From Ectobius pallidus (Eukaryota > Arthropoda > Insecta > Blattodea > Ectobiidae): a stretch of DNA of 64,000 nucleotides. Below are positions 38,790 to 51,700 of the stretch, piece after piece; the stretch's first letter is position 1, and each line of letters begins with the position of its first letter. The notes beneath the pieces are model-generated. The model saw only the letters and a list, made by a program, of their open reading frames with translations, was not told the origin of the DNA and did no database searches. The stretch spans positions 1,922,001 to 1,986,000 of the forward strand of contig CAXKWD010000014.1 in assembly GCA_964059195.1 (NCBI GenBank), written 5' to 3'. The position numbers and the translations under genes are program-made.

Positions 38790-41038
38790 CGGTGATATGC
38801 TAATGTCAAAACATGGGTTGTAAATTTTACTTTAATAGAAAGAATACTGCTGCCTAGCAATGAGTTTTAAAACACGAAAGTGTTGCCTGGCAATGCCATT
38901 TTAAACCAGAAACTGTTGCCTAGCAATGTCATCAAAAAGAACTGTTGCTTAGGAATGTCATCTTTAACACAATATTGCTACCTATTTAAAGCTTTTAAAA
39001 AAAGATACTGTTGCGTAGCAATGTCAATTTCTGACACGAAACCTTTACCTTTCAATGCATTTTCCAAAGTCAAAACTTCTTCCTAGCAATTTAATTTTTA
39101 AAGACAATTTGGCTGCCTATCAATGTAAATTTTCTATCACGAATGTTTTGCCTAACCATGCCAGTCTAAACCGGAAACTGTTGCCAAGCAATGAAGTTTT
39201 AAAACACCTGACTGTTGCTTAGCAATGACATTTTGAATAAGAAACTGTAGCTTAGCAATGCCATCTCCAAAGACGAAACTGTTGCCTAGCAATGTCATCT
39301 ATAAGGAATACCCTTTAATCCCTCAATGATCAATACATACAATGAAAATATCGGTGATATGCTAATGGCATAACAGGGGTTGTAAATTTTTCTTTAATAG
39401 AAAAGAATACTGTTGCCTAGCAATGAGTTTCAAAACACGAAAGTGTTGCCTAGCAATGCCATTTTAAACCGGAAACTGTTGCCTAGCAATGCCATCAAAA
39501 AGAACTGTTGATTAGCAATGTAATTTTTGAACACAATATTGCTACCAATTTAAAGCTTTTAAAAAAATATACTGTTGCGTAGCAATGTCAATTTCTGACA
39601 CGAAACCTTTACCTTTCAATGCATTTTCCAAAGTCGAAACTTCTTCCTAGCAATGTAATTTTTAAAGACAATTTGGCTGCCTATCAACGTAATTTTTCTA
39701 TCACGAATGTTTTTCCTAGCCATGCCAGTCTAAACCGGAAACTATAGCCTAGCAATGAAGTTTTAAAACACCTGACTGTTGCTTAGCAATGACATTTAGA
39801 ACAAGAAACTGTAGCTTAGCAATGCCATCTCCAAATACGAAACTGTTGCCTAGCAATGTCATCTATAAGGAATAGTTTTTAATCCTTCAATGATCAATAC
39901 ATACAATGAAAATATCGGTGATATGCTAATGTCAAAACATGGGTTGTAAATTTTACTTTAATAGAAAGAATACTGCTGCCTAGCAATGAGTTTTAAAACA
40001 CGAAAGTGTTGCCTAGCAATGCCATTTTAAACCAGAAACTGTTGCCTAGCAATGTCATCAAAAAGAACTGTTGCTTAGCAATGTCATTTTTGAACACAAT
40101 ATTGCTACCTATTAAAAGCTTTTAAAAAAAGATACTGTTGCGTAGCAATGTCAATTTCTGACACGAAACCTTTACCTTTCAATGCATTTTCCAAAGTGGA
40201 AACTTCTTCCTAGCAATGTAATTTTTAAAGACAAATTGACAGCCTAACAATGTAATTTTTCTATCACGAAAGTTTTCCCTAGCCATGCCAGTCTAAAAAG
40301 AAACTGTAGCCTAGCAATGAAGTTTTAAAACACCTGACTGTTGCTTAGCAATGACATTTTGAACAAGAAACTGTAGCTTAGCAATGCCATCTCCAAATAC
40401 GAAACTGTTGCCTAGGAATGTCATCTACAAGGAATAGTTTTTAATCCCTCAATGATCAATACATACAATGAAAATATCGGTGATATGCTAATGTCAAAAC
40501 ATGGTTTGTAAATTTTACTTTAATAGAAAGAATACTGTTGCTTAGCAATGAGTTTTAAAACACGAAAGTGTTGCCTAGCAATGCCATTTTAAACCGGAAA
40601 CTGTTGCCTAGCAATGGCATCAAAAAGAACTGTTGCTTAGCAATGTAATTTTAAACACATTATTGCTACCTATTATAAACTTTTAAATAATATACTGTTG
40701 CGTAGCAATGTCAATTTCTGACACGAAACCTTTACCTTTCAATGCATTTTTCAAATTCGAAACTTCTTCCTAGCAATGTAATTTTTAAAGACAATTTGGC
40801 TACCTAACAATGTAATTTTTCTATCACGAATGTTTTGCCTAGTCATGCCAGTCTAAACCGGAAACTGTTGCCTAACAATGAAGTTTTATAACACCTGACT
40901 GTTGCTTAGCAATGACATTTTGAATAAGAAACTGTAGCTTAGCAAAACCATCTCCAAATACAAAACTGTTGCCTAGCAATGTCATCTATAAGGAATAGTT
41001 CTTAATCCTTCAATGATCAATACATACAATGAAAATAT
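38790..41038 (+). repeat. Six-monomer HOR derivative (A-B-C-F, 2249 bp)
   Basis: Monomers begin at 38790 (A), 39352 (B), 39916 (C) and 40478 (F). D and E are missing: C ends normally (taggaatgtcatctacaagg) and the next linker continues with the F start. The crossover lies in the conserved linker box near 40440-40500. Confidence 0.84.
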
Positions 41039-44000
41039 CGGTGATATGCTAATGTCAAAACATGGGTTGTAAATTTTACTTTAATAGAAAGAATACTGCT
41101 GCCTAGCAATGAGTTTTAAATCACGAAAGTGTTGCCTGGCAATGCCATTTTAAACCAGAAACTGTTGCCTAGCAATGTCATCAAAAAGAACTGTTGCTTA
41201 GCAATGTCATCTTTAACACAATATTGCTACCCATTTAAAGCTTTTAAAAAAAGATACTGTTGCGTAGCAATGTCAATTTCTGACACGAAACCTTTACCTT
41301 TCAATGCATTTTCCAAAGTCAAAACTTCTTCCTAGCAATTTAATTTTTAAAGACAATTTGGCTGCCTATCAATGTAATTTTTCTATCACGAATGTTTTGC
41401 CTAACCATGCCAGTCTAAACCGGAAACTGTTGCCTAGCAATGAAGTTTTAAAACACCTGACTGTTGCTTAGCAATGACATTTTGAATAAGAAACTGTAGC
41501 TTAGCAATGCCATCTCCAAATACGAAACTGTTGCCTAGCAATGTCATCTATAAGGAATACCCTTTAATCCCTCAATGATCAATACATACAATGAAAATAT
41601 CGGTGATATGCTAATGGCATAACAGGAGTTGTAAATTTTTCTTTAATAGAAAAGAATACTGTTGCCTAGCAATGAGTTTCAAAACACGAAAGTGTTGCCT
41701 AGCAATGCCATTTTAAACCGGAAACTGTTGCCTAGCAATGCCATCAAAAAGAACTGTTGATTAGCAATGTCATTTTTGAACACAATATTGCTACCTATTT
41801 AAAGCTTTTAAAAAAATATACTGTTGCGTAGCAATGTCAATTTCTGACACGAAACCTTTACCTTTCAATTCATTTTCCAAAGTCGAAACTTCTTCCTAGC
41901 AATGTAATTTTTAAAGACAATTTGGCTGCCTATCAACGTAATTTTTCTATCACGAATGTTTTTCCTAGCCATGCCAGTCTAAACAGGAAACTATAGCCTA
42001 GCAATGAAGTTTTAAAACACCTGACTGTTGCTTAGCAATGACATTTAGAACAAGAAACTGTAGCTTAGCAATGCCATCTCCAAATACGAAACTGTTGCCT
42101 AGCAATGTCACCTATAAGGAATAGTTTTTAATCCTTCAATGATCAATACATACAATGAAAATATCGGTGATATGCTAATGTCAAAACATGGGTTGTAAAT
42201 TTTACTTTAATAGAAAGAATACTGCTGCCTAGCAATGAGTTTTAAAACACGAAAGTGTTGCCTAGCAATGCCATTTTAAACCAGAAACTGTTGCCTAGCA
42301 ATGTCATCAAAAAGAACTGTTGCTTAGCAATGTCATTTTTGAACACAATATTGCTACTTATTAAAAGCTTTTAAAAAAAGATACTGTTGCGTAGCAATGT
42401 CAATTTCTGACACGAAACCTTTACCTTTCAATGCATTTTCCAAAGTCGAAACTTCTTCCTAGCAATGTAATTTTTAAAGACAAATTGACAGCCTAACAAT
42501 GTAATTTTTCTATCACGAAAGTTTTCCCTAGCCATGCCAGTCTAAAAAGAAACTGTAGCCTAGCAATGAAGTTTTAAAACACCTGACTGTTGCTTAGCAA
42601 TGACATTTTGAACAAGAAACTGTAGCTTAGCAATGCCATCTCCAAATACGAAACTTTTGCCTAGGAATGTCATCTACAAGGAATAGTTTATAATCCCTCA
42701 ATGATCAATACATACAATGAAAATATCGGTGATATGCTAATGGCAAAACATGGGTTGTAAATTTTGCTTTAATAGAAAGAATACTGTTGCCTAGCAATGA
42801 GTTTTAAAACACGAAACTGTTGCCTAGGAATGCCATTTTAAACCCGAAACTGTTGCCTAGCAATGTCATCAAAAAGAACTGTTGCTTAGCAATGTCATTT
42901 TTAAACACAATATTGCTACCTATTATAAACGTTTTTAAAATATACTGTTGTGTAGCAATGTCAATATCAGACACAAATATTTTACGTTTCAATGCATTTT
43001 TCATGTCGAAACTTTTTCCTTGCAATGTAATTTTTAAAGACAATTTGGCTGCCTAACAATGTAATTTTTCTATCACGAAAGGTTTGCCTAGCAATCCCAG
43101 TCTAAACCGGAAACTGTTGCCTAGCAATTAAGTTTTAAGACAGCTGACTCTTGCTTAGCAATGACATTTTTAACATGAAACTGTAACTTAGCAATGCCAT
43201 CTCCAAATACGAAACTGTTGCCTAGCAATGTCTTCCATAAGGAAAAGTTTTTGATCCTTCAATGATCAATTCATACAATGAAAATATCGGTGATATGCTA
43301 ATGTCAAATCATGGGTTGTAAATTTTACTTTAATAGAAAGAATACTGTTGCCTAGCAATTAGTTTTAAAACACGAAAGTGTTGCCTAGCAATGCCATTTT
43401 AAACCGGAAACTGTTGCCTAGCAATGTCATCAAAAAGAACTGTTGCTTAGCAATGTCATTTTTTAACACAATATTGCTACCTATTAAAAGCTTTTAAAAA
43501 AAGATACTGTTGCGTAGCAATGTCAATTTCTGACACGAAACCTTTACCTTTCAATGCATTTTTCAAAGTAGAAACTTCTTCCTAGCAATGTAATTTTTAA
43601 ATACAATTTGACTGCCTAACAATGTAATTTTTCTATCACGAAAGTTTTCCCTAGCCATGCTAGTCTAAACCGGAAACTGTTGCCTAGCAATGAAGTTTTA
43701 AAACACCTGACTGTTGCTTAGCAATGACATTTTGAATAAGAAACTGTACCCTTGCAATGCCATCTCCAAATACGAAACTGTTGCCTAGCAATGTCATCTA
43801 TAAGGAATAGTTTTTAATCCTTCAATGATCAATAGATACAATGAAAATATCGGTGATATGCTAATGTCAAAACATGGTTTGTAAATTTTACTTTAATAGA
43901 AAGAATACTGATGCTTAGCAATGAGTTTTAAAACACGAAAGTGTTGCCTAGCAATGCCATTTTAAACCGGAAACTGTTGCCTAGCAATGGCATCAAAAAG

Positions 44001-44411
44001 AACTGTTGCTTAGCAATGTAATTTTAAACACATTATTGCTACCTATTATAAACTTTTAAATAATATACTGTTGCGTAGCAATGTCAATTTCTGACACGAA
44101 ACCTTTACCTTTCAATGCATTTTTCAAATTCGAAACTTCTTCCTAGCAATGTAATTTTTAAAGACAATTTGGCTACCTAACAATGTAATTTTTCTATCAC
44201 GAATGTTTTGCCTAGTCATGCCAGTCTAAACCGGAAACTGTTGCCTAACAATGAAGTTTTATAACACCTGACTGTTGCTTAGCAATGACATTTTGAATAA
44301 GAAACTGTAGCTTAGCAATGCCATCTCCAAATACAAAACTGTTGCCTAGCAATGTCATCTGTAAGGAATAGTTCTTAATCCTTCAATGATCAATACATAC
44401 AATGAAAATAT
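41039..44411 (+). repeat. Complete six-monomer HOR (A-B-C-D-E-F, 3373 bp)
   Basis: Monomers begin at 41039 (A), 41601 (B), 42165 (C), 42727 (D), 43288 (E) and 43851 (F), with lengths 562, 564, 562, 561, 563 and 561 bp. This is the reference form of the HOR in the right half of the window. Confidence 0.88.
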
Positions 44412-47400
44412 CGGTGATATGCTAATGTCAAAACATGGGTTGTAAATTTTACTTTAATAGAAAGAATACTGCTGCCTAGCAATGAGTTTTAAAACACGAA
44501 AGTGTTGCCTGGCAATGCCATTTTAAACCAGAAACTGTTGCCTAGCAATGTCATCAAAAAGAACTGTTGCTTAGGAATGTCATCTTTAACACAATATTGC
44601 TACCTATTTAAAGCTTTTAAAAAAAGATACTGTTGCGTAGCAATGTCAATTTCTGACACGAAACCTTTACCTTTCAATGCATTTTCCAAAGTCAAAACTT
44701 CTTCCTAGCAATTTAATTTTTAAAGACAATTTGGCTGCCTATCAATGTAATTTTTCTATCACGAATGTTTTGCCTAACCATGCCAGTCTAAACCGGAAAC
44801 TGTTGCCAAGCAATGAAGTTTTAAAACACCTGACTGTTGCTTAGCAATGACATTTTGAATAAGAAACTGTAGCTTCGCAATGCCATCTCCAAATACGAAA
44901 CTGTTGCCTAGCAATGTCATCTATAAGGAATACCCTTTAATCCCTCAATGATCAATACATACAATGAAAATATCGGTGATATGCTAATGGCATAACAGGG
45001 GTTGTAAATTTTTCTTTAATAGAAAAGAATACTGTTGCCTAGCAATGAGTTTCAAAACACGAAAGTGTTGCCTAGCAATGCCATTTTAAACCGGAAACTG
45101 TTGCCTAGCAATGCCATCAAAAAGAACTGTTGATTAGCAACGTCATTTTTGAACACAATATTGCTACAAATTTAAAGCTTTTAAAAAAATATACTGTTGC
45201 GTAGCAATGTCAATTTCTGACACGAAACCTTTACCTTTCAATGCATTTTCCAAAGTCGAAACTTCTTCCTAGCAATGTAATTTTTAAAGACAATTTGGCT
45301 GCCTATCAACGTAATTTTTCTATCACGAATGTTTTTCCTAGCCATGCCAGTCTAAACCGGAAACTATAGCCTAGCAATGAAGTTTTAAAACACCTGACTG
45401 TTGCTTAGCAATGACATTTAGAACAAGAAACTGTAGCTTAGCAATGCCATCTCCAAATACGAAACTGTTGCCTAGCAATGTCATCTATAAGGAATAGTTT
45501 TTAATCCTTCAATGATCAATACATACAATGAAAATATCGGTGATATGCTAATGTCAAAACATGGGTTGTAAATTTTACTTTAATAGAAAGAATACTGCTG
45601 CCTAGCAATGAGTTTTAAAACACGAAAGTGTTGCCTAGCAATGCCATTTTAAACCAGAAACTGTTGCCTAGCAATGTCATCAAAAAGAACTGTTGCTTAG
45701 CAATGTCATTTTTGAACACAATATTGCTACCTATTAAAAGCTTTTAAAAAAAGCTACTGTTGCGTAGCAATGTCAATTTCTGACACGAAACCTTTACCTT
45801 TCAATGCATTTTCCAAAGTGGAAACTTCTTCCTAGCAATGTAATTTTTAAAGACAAATTGACAGCCTAACAATGTAATTTTTCTATCACGAAAGTTTTCC
45901 CTAGCCATGCCAGTCTAAAAAGAAACTGTAGCCTAGCAATGAAGTTTTAAAACACCTGACTGTTGCTTAGCAATGACATTTTGAACAAGAAACTGTAGCT
46001 TAGCAATGCCATCTCCAAATACGAAACTGTTGCCTAGGAATGTCATCTACAAGGAATAGTTTTTAATCCCTCAATGATCAATACATACAATGAAAATATC
46101 GGTGATATGCTAATGGCAAAACATGGGTTGTAAATTTTGCTTTAATAGAAAGAATACTGTTGCCTAGCAATGAGTTTTAAATCACGAAAGTGTTGCCTAG
46201 GAATGCCATTTTAAACCCGAAACTGTTGCCTAGCAATGTCATCAAAAAGAACTGTTGCTTAGCATTGTCATTTTTAAACACAATATTGCTACCTATTATA
46301 AACGTTTTTAAAATATACTGTTGTGTAGCAATGTCAATATCAGACACAAATATTTTACGTTTCAATGCATTTTTCATGTCGAAACTTTTTCCTTGCAATG
46401 TAATTTTTAAAGACAATTTGGCTGCCTAACAATGTAATTTTTCTATCACGAAAGGTTTGCCTAGCAATCCCAGTGTAAACCGGAAACTGTTGCCTAGCAA
46501 TTAAGTTTTAAAACAGCTGACTCTTGCTTAGCAATGACATTTTTAACATGAAACTGTAACTTAGCAATGCCATCTCCAAATACGAAACTGTTGCCTAGCA
46601 ATGTCTTCTATAAGGAAAAGTTTTTGATCCTTCAATGATCAATTCATACAATGAAAATATCGGTGATATGCTAATGTCAAAACATGGGTTGTAAATTTTA
46701 CTTTAATAGAAAGAATACTGTTGCCTAGCAATTAGTTTTAAAACACGAAAGTGTTGCCTAGCAATGCCATTTTAAACCGGAAACTGTTGCCTAGCAATGT
46801 CATCAAAAAGAACTGTTGCTTAGCAATGTCATTTTTTAACACAATATTGCTACCTATTAAAAGCTTTTAAAAAAAGATACTGTTGCGTAGCAATGTCAAT
46901 TTCTGACACGAAACCTTTACCTTTCAATGCATTTTTCAAAGTAGAAACTTCTTCCTAGCAATGTAATTTTTAAATACAATTTGACTGCCTAACAATGTAA
47001 TTTTTCTATCACGAAAGTTTTCCCTAGCCATGCTAGTCTAAACCGGAAACTGTTGCCTAGCAATGAAGTTTTAAAACACCTGACTGTTGCTTAGCAATGA
47101 CATTTTGAATAAGAAACTGTAGCCTTGCAATGCCATCTCCAAATACGAAACTGTTGCCTAGCAATGTCATCTATAAGGAATAGTTTTTAATCCTTCAATG
47201 ATCAATAGATACAATGAAAATATCGGTGATATGCTAATGTCAAAACATGGTTTGTAAATTTTACTTTAATAGAAAGAATACTGTTGCTTAGCAATGAGTT
47301 TTAAAACACGAAAGTGTTGCCTAGCAATGCCATTTTAAACCGGAAACTGTTGCCTAGCAATGGCATCAAAAAGAACTGTTGCTTAGCAATGTAATTTTAA

Positions 47401-47682
47401 ACACATTATTGCTACCTATTATAAACTTTTAAATAATATACTGTTGCGTAGCAATGTCAATTTCTGACACGAAACCTTTACCTTTCAATGCATTTTTCAA
47501 ATTCGAAACTTCTTCCTAGCAATGTAATTTTTAAAGACAATTTGGCTACCTAACAATGTAATTTTTCTATCACGAATGTTTTGCCTAGTCATGCCAGTCT
47601 AAACCGGAAACTGTTGCCTAACAATGAAGTTTTATAACACCTGACTGTTGCTTAGCAATGACATTTTGAATAAGAAACTGTG

Positions 47683-48540
47683 TTATTTTTTATATATATT
47701 AACGATCTTCCTGATTGTATAAGAGATGAATGCCTAGAAACCTATCAATTCGCGGATGATCTAGCCTTGAACATATGTGATGGAAGCAATAATGAATTAC
47801 ATAGTAAACTTGAAACAACTTCTATAAAAATACAAAACTGGTGTGACGCTAATAAACTTAGTCTTAATCAAAATAAAACGGTTAATATTGAATTTAGTTT
47901 AAACAGATCTTCGTACCATGCTGAATCTTCTGTTAAGTTTCTGGGCATTTATCTTGACCCTGATTTAGGATGGAAATCCCATATCAACTATATAACAAGT
48001 AAGATTAGCAAGGGTCTATTTATGCTAAGAGTACTTGGTCATAGTATTAGCAAATCAACTTTGATAACCGTCTATTATAGTCATATATACAGCCACTTAA
48101 GTTATGGAGTACTGCTCTGGGGAAACCATACTTACACCAACAAAATTGTATTACTCCAAAAGAGGGCAATCAGAATAATATGTGGAGCTCCCCCGAGAGC
48201 ACACTGCAAACCACTATGTATTGAACTTGATATTCTTACCTTCCCTTGTGTATATATTTTTAATTGTCTCAATCATGTAAAGAAGAATATATCTGAATAT
48301 ACCCAATGTACATCTCTTCATGGCTATCCTACGCGAAGTAGAAATTATTTATATATCAATAAATGCAAGTATAGTACGACTCAGAATAGCTATGAGGTGA
48401 TGTCATTGAAATTATTCAACAGCTTGCCAGAAGTCATAAAGAGAATGCCTGCAAGTAATTTTAAAAGAACGATCAGAAGAGTGCTAACAGCTAATCCTCT
48501 CTACAGAGTTGAAGACTATTATAAGATTGGATGGTCTTAA
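47683..48540 (+). CDS. Reverse transcriptase, C-terminal fragment (non-LTR retrotransposon)
   Basis: This is an open frame of 286 codons if the chimeric gtg at 47680 is counted; that codon mixes satellite and element bases and is not a real start. The fragment opens inside the RT palm just after the usual QGSVLGP segment, with LFFIYINDLP (residues 2-11). It then has FADD (24-27), the catalytic motif C in its F-variant; LSLNQNKT (60-67), motif D; and KFLGI (86-90), motif E. The thumb region follows, with SYGVLLWG (141-148) and LQKRAIRIICG (159-169). The tail contains LFNSLP, common in arthropod and other invertebrate LINEs. The frame ends with taa at 48538. There is no stop or frameshift inside, so the insertion is fairly young, but without motifs A and B and the endonuclease it cannot act as a polymerase. 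Assignment to a Jockey/CR1-like clade is a judgement from pattern only. Confidence 0.9.
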   Translation, partial: LFFIYINDLPDCIRDECLETYQFADDLALNICDGSNNELHSKLETTSIKIQNWCDANKLSLNQNKTVNIEFSLNRSSYHAESSVKFLGIYLDPDLGWKSHINYITSKISKGLFMLRVLGHSISKSTLITVYYSHIYSHLSYGVLLWGNHTYTNKIVLLQKRAIRIICGAPPRAHCKPLCIELDILTFPCVYIFNCLNHVKKNISEYTQCTSLHGYPTRSRNYLYINKCKYSTTQNSYEVMSLKLFNSLPEVIKRMPASNFKRTIRRVLTANPLYRVEDYYKIGWS

Positions 48541-48610
48541 TTATAATTATAAGTTGTATCTTATATTCTTGACGTTGCTAAACATTGTATATGTCTCCAG
48601 CAATAAATCA
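48541..48610 (+). other. 3' UTR of the retrotransposon with AATAAA signal
   Basis: This short AT-rich stretch lies between the RT stop codon and the tail. It contains aataaa at 48602-48607, a canonical polyadenylation hexamer, only a few bases before the microsatellite tail. Confidence 0.75.
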
Positions 48611-48633
48611 TCTATCTATCTATCTATCTATCT
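48611..48633 (+). repeat. TCTA microsatellite tail of the retrotransposon
   Basis: Five full TCTA units plus tct end the insert; the satellite resumes at 48634. Short tandem tails in place of poly(A) are known in several non-LTR groups and help mark this as the true 3' end of the element. Confidence 0.9.
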
Positions 48634-48736
48634 AGCTTAGCAAAACCATCTCCAAATACAAAACTGTTGCCTAGCAATGTCATCTATAAGGAATAGTTCT
48701 TAATCCTTCAATGATCAATACATACAATGAAAATAT

Positions 48737-51700
48737 CGGTGATATGCTAATGTCAAAACATGGGTTGTAAATTTTACTTTAATAGAAAGAATACTGCAGC
48801 CTAGCAATGAGTTTTAAATCACGAAAGTGTTGCCTGGCAATGCCATTTTAAACCAGAAACTGTTGCCTAGCAATGTCATCAAAAAGAACTGTTGCTTAGC
48901 AATGTCATCTTTAACACAATATTGCTACCCATTTAAAGCTTTTAAAAAAAGATACTGTTGCGTAGCAATGTCAATTTCTGACACGAAACCTTTACCTTTC
49001 AATGCATTTTCCAAAGTCAAAACTTCTTCCTAGCAATTTAATTTTTAAAGACAATTTGGCTGCCTATCAATGTAATTTTTCTATCACGAATGTTTTGCCT
49101 AACCATGCCAGTCTAAACCGGAAACTGTTGCCTAGCAATGAAGTTTTAAAACACCTGACTGTTGCTTAGCAATGACATTTTGAATAAGAAACTGTAGCTT
49201 AGCAATGCCATCTCCAAATACGAAACTGTTGCCTAGCAATGTCATCTATAAGGAATACCCTTTAATCCCTCAATGATCAATACATACAATGAAAATATCG
49301 GTGATATGCTAATGGCATAACAGGGGTTGTAAATTTTTCTTTAATAGAAAAGAATACTGTTGCCTAGCAATGAGTTTCAAAACACGAAAGTGTTGCCTAG
49401 CAATGCCATTTTAAACCGGAAACTGTTGCCTAGCAATGCCATCAAAAAGAACTGTTGATTAGCAATGTCATTTTTGAACACAATATTGCTACCTATTTAA
49501 AGCTTTAAAAAAAATATACTGTTGCGTAGCAATGTCAATTTCTGACACGAAACCTTTACCTTTCAATGCATTTTCCAAAGTGGAAACTTCTTCCTAGCAA
49601 TGTAATTTTTAAAGACAATTTGGCTGCCTATCAACGTAATTTTTCTATCACGAATGTTTTTCCTAGCCATGCCAGTCTAAACCGGAAACTATAGCCTAGC
49701 AATGAAGTTTTAAAACACCTGACTGTTGCTTAGCAATGACATTTAGAACAAGAAACTGTAGCTTAGCAATGCCATCTCCAAATACGAAACTGTTGCCTAG
49801 CAATGTCATCTACAAGGAATAGTTTTTAATCCCTCAATGATCAATACATACAATGAAAATATCGGTGATATGCTAATGGCAAAACATGGGTTGTAAATTT
49901 TGCTTTAATAGAAAGAATACTGTTGCCTAGCAATGAGTTTTAAAACACGAAAGTGTTGCCTAGGAATGCCATTTTAAACCCGAAACTGTTGCCTAGCAAT
50001 GTCATCAAAAAGAACTGTTGCTTAGCAATGTCATTTTTAAACACAATATTGCTACCTATTATAAACGTTTTTAAAATATACTGTTGTGTAGCAATGTCAA
50101 TATCAGACACAAATATTTTACGTTTCAATGCATTTTTCATGTCGAAACTTTTTCCTTGCAATGTAATTTTTAAAGACAATTTGGCTGCCTAACAATGTAA
50201 TTTTTCTATCACGAAAGGTTTGCCTAGCAATCCCAGTCTAAACCGGAAACTGTTGCCTAGCAATTAAGTTTTAAAACAGCTGACTCTTGCTTAGCAATGA
50301 CATTTTTAACATGAAACTGTAACTTAGCAATGCCATCTCCAAATACGAAACTGTTGCCTAGCAATGTCTTCTATAAGGAAAAGTTTTTGATCCTTCAATG
50401 ATCAATTCATACAATGAAAATATCGGTGATATGCTAATGTCAAATCATGGGTTGTAAATTTTACTTTAATAGAAAGAATACTGTTGCCTAGCAATTAGTT
50501 TTAAAACACGAAAGTGTTGCCTAGCAATGCCATTTTAAACCGGAAACTGTTGCCTAGCAATGTCATCAAAAAGAACTGTTGCTTAGCAATGTCATTTTTT
50601 AACACAATATTGCTACCTATTAAAAGCTTTTAAAAAAAGATACTGTTGCGTAGCAATGTCAATTTCTGACACGAAACCTTTACCTTTCAATGCATTTTTC
50701 AAAGTAGAAACTTCTTCCTAGCAATGTAATTTTTAAATACAATTTGACTGCCTAACAATGTAATTTTTCTATCACGAAAGTTTTCCCTAGCCATGCTAGT
50801 CTAAACCGGAAACTGTTGCCTAGCAATGAAGTTTTAAAACACCTGACTGTTGCTTAGCAATGACATTTTGAATAAGAAACTGTAGCCTTGCAATGCCATC
50901 TCCAAATACGAAACTGTTGCCTAGCAATGTCATCTATAAGGAATAGTTCTTAATCCTTCAATTATCAATACATACAATGAAAATATCGGTGATATGCTAA
51001 TGTCATAACATGGGTTGTAAATTTTACTTTAATAGAAAGAATACTGCTGCCTAGCAATGAGTTTTAAAACACGAAAGTGTTGCCTGGCAATCCCATTTTA
51101 AACCAGAAACTGTTGCCTAGCAATGTCATCAAAAAGAACTGTTGCTTAGCAATGTCATCTTTAACACAATATTGCTACCTATTTAAAGCTTTTAAAAAAA
51201 GATACTGTTGCGTAGCAATGTCAATTTCTGACACGAAACCTTTACCTTTCAATGCATTTTCCAAAGTCAAAACTTCTTCCTAGCAATTTAATTTTTAAAG
51301 ACAATTTGGCTGCCTATCAATGTAATTTTTCTATCACGAATGTTTTGCCTAACCATGCCAGTCTAAACCGGAAACTGTTGCCTAGCAATGAAGTTTTAAA
51401 ACACCTGACTGTTGCTTAGCAATGACATTTTGAATAAGAAACTGTAGCTTAGCAATGCCATCTCCAAATACGAAACTGTTGCCTAGCAATGTCATCTATA
51501 AGGAATACCCTTTAATCCCTCAATGATCAATACATACAATGAAAATATCGGTGATATGCTAATGGCATAACAGGGGTTGTAAATTTTTCTTTAATAGAAA
51601 AGAATACTGTTGCCTAGCAATGAGTTTCAAAACACGAAAGTGTTGCCTAGCAATGCCATTTTAAACCGGAAACTGTTGCCTAGCAATGCCATCAAAAAGA

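Larger units (their letters stand above)
47682..48633 (+). mobile_element. 5'-truncated non-LTR retrotransposon insertion
   Basis: The satellite text breaks after aagaaactgt at 47681 and resumes with agcttagcaaaacc at 48634. The marker interval is 1513 bp, 952 more than the usual 561, and this equals the inserted stretch exactly, so there is no target-site duplication longer than the single ambiguous t. The insert holds the 3' part of a reverse transcriptase frame, a 93-bp 3' UTR, AATAAA and a TCTA tail. Promoter, endonuclease and the first part of the reverse transcriptase are gone. Truncation at the 5' end and a microsatellite tail fit target-primed reverse transcription by a LINE of the Jockey/CR1-like groups; the exact clade is uncertain. 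The base composition is unlike the repeat around it. Confidence 0.93.
44412..48736 (+). repeat. Complete six-monomer HOR interrupted by a retrotransposon
   Basis: Monomers begin at 44412 (A), 44974 (B), 45538 (C), 46100 (D), 46661 (E) and 47224 (F). The total is 4325 bp, that is 3373 plus the 952-bp insertion at 47682-48633 in the thirteenth sub-repeat of F. Confidence 0.9.

Noticed and set aside
47680..47682. GTG start codon for the reverse transcriptase
   Set aside because: The codon straddles the satellite/element junction (two satellite bases and one element base), and the protein begins in mid-domain, so it is not a translation start.
48634..48736. Target-site duplication flanking the retrotransposon
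   Set aside because: The left flank ends aactgt and the right flank begins agcttag; only one t is ambiguous and the marker arithmetic leaves no spare bases.
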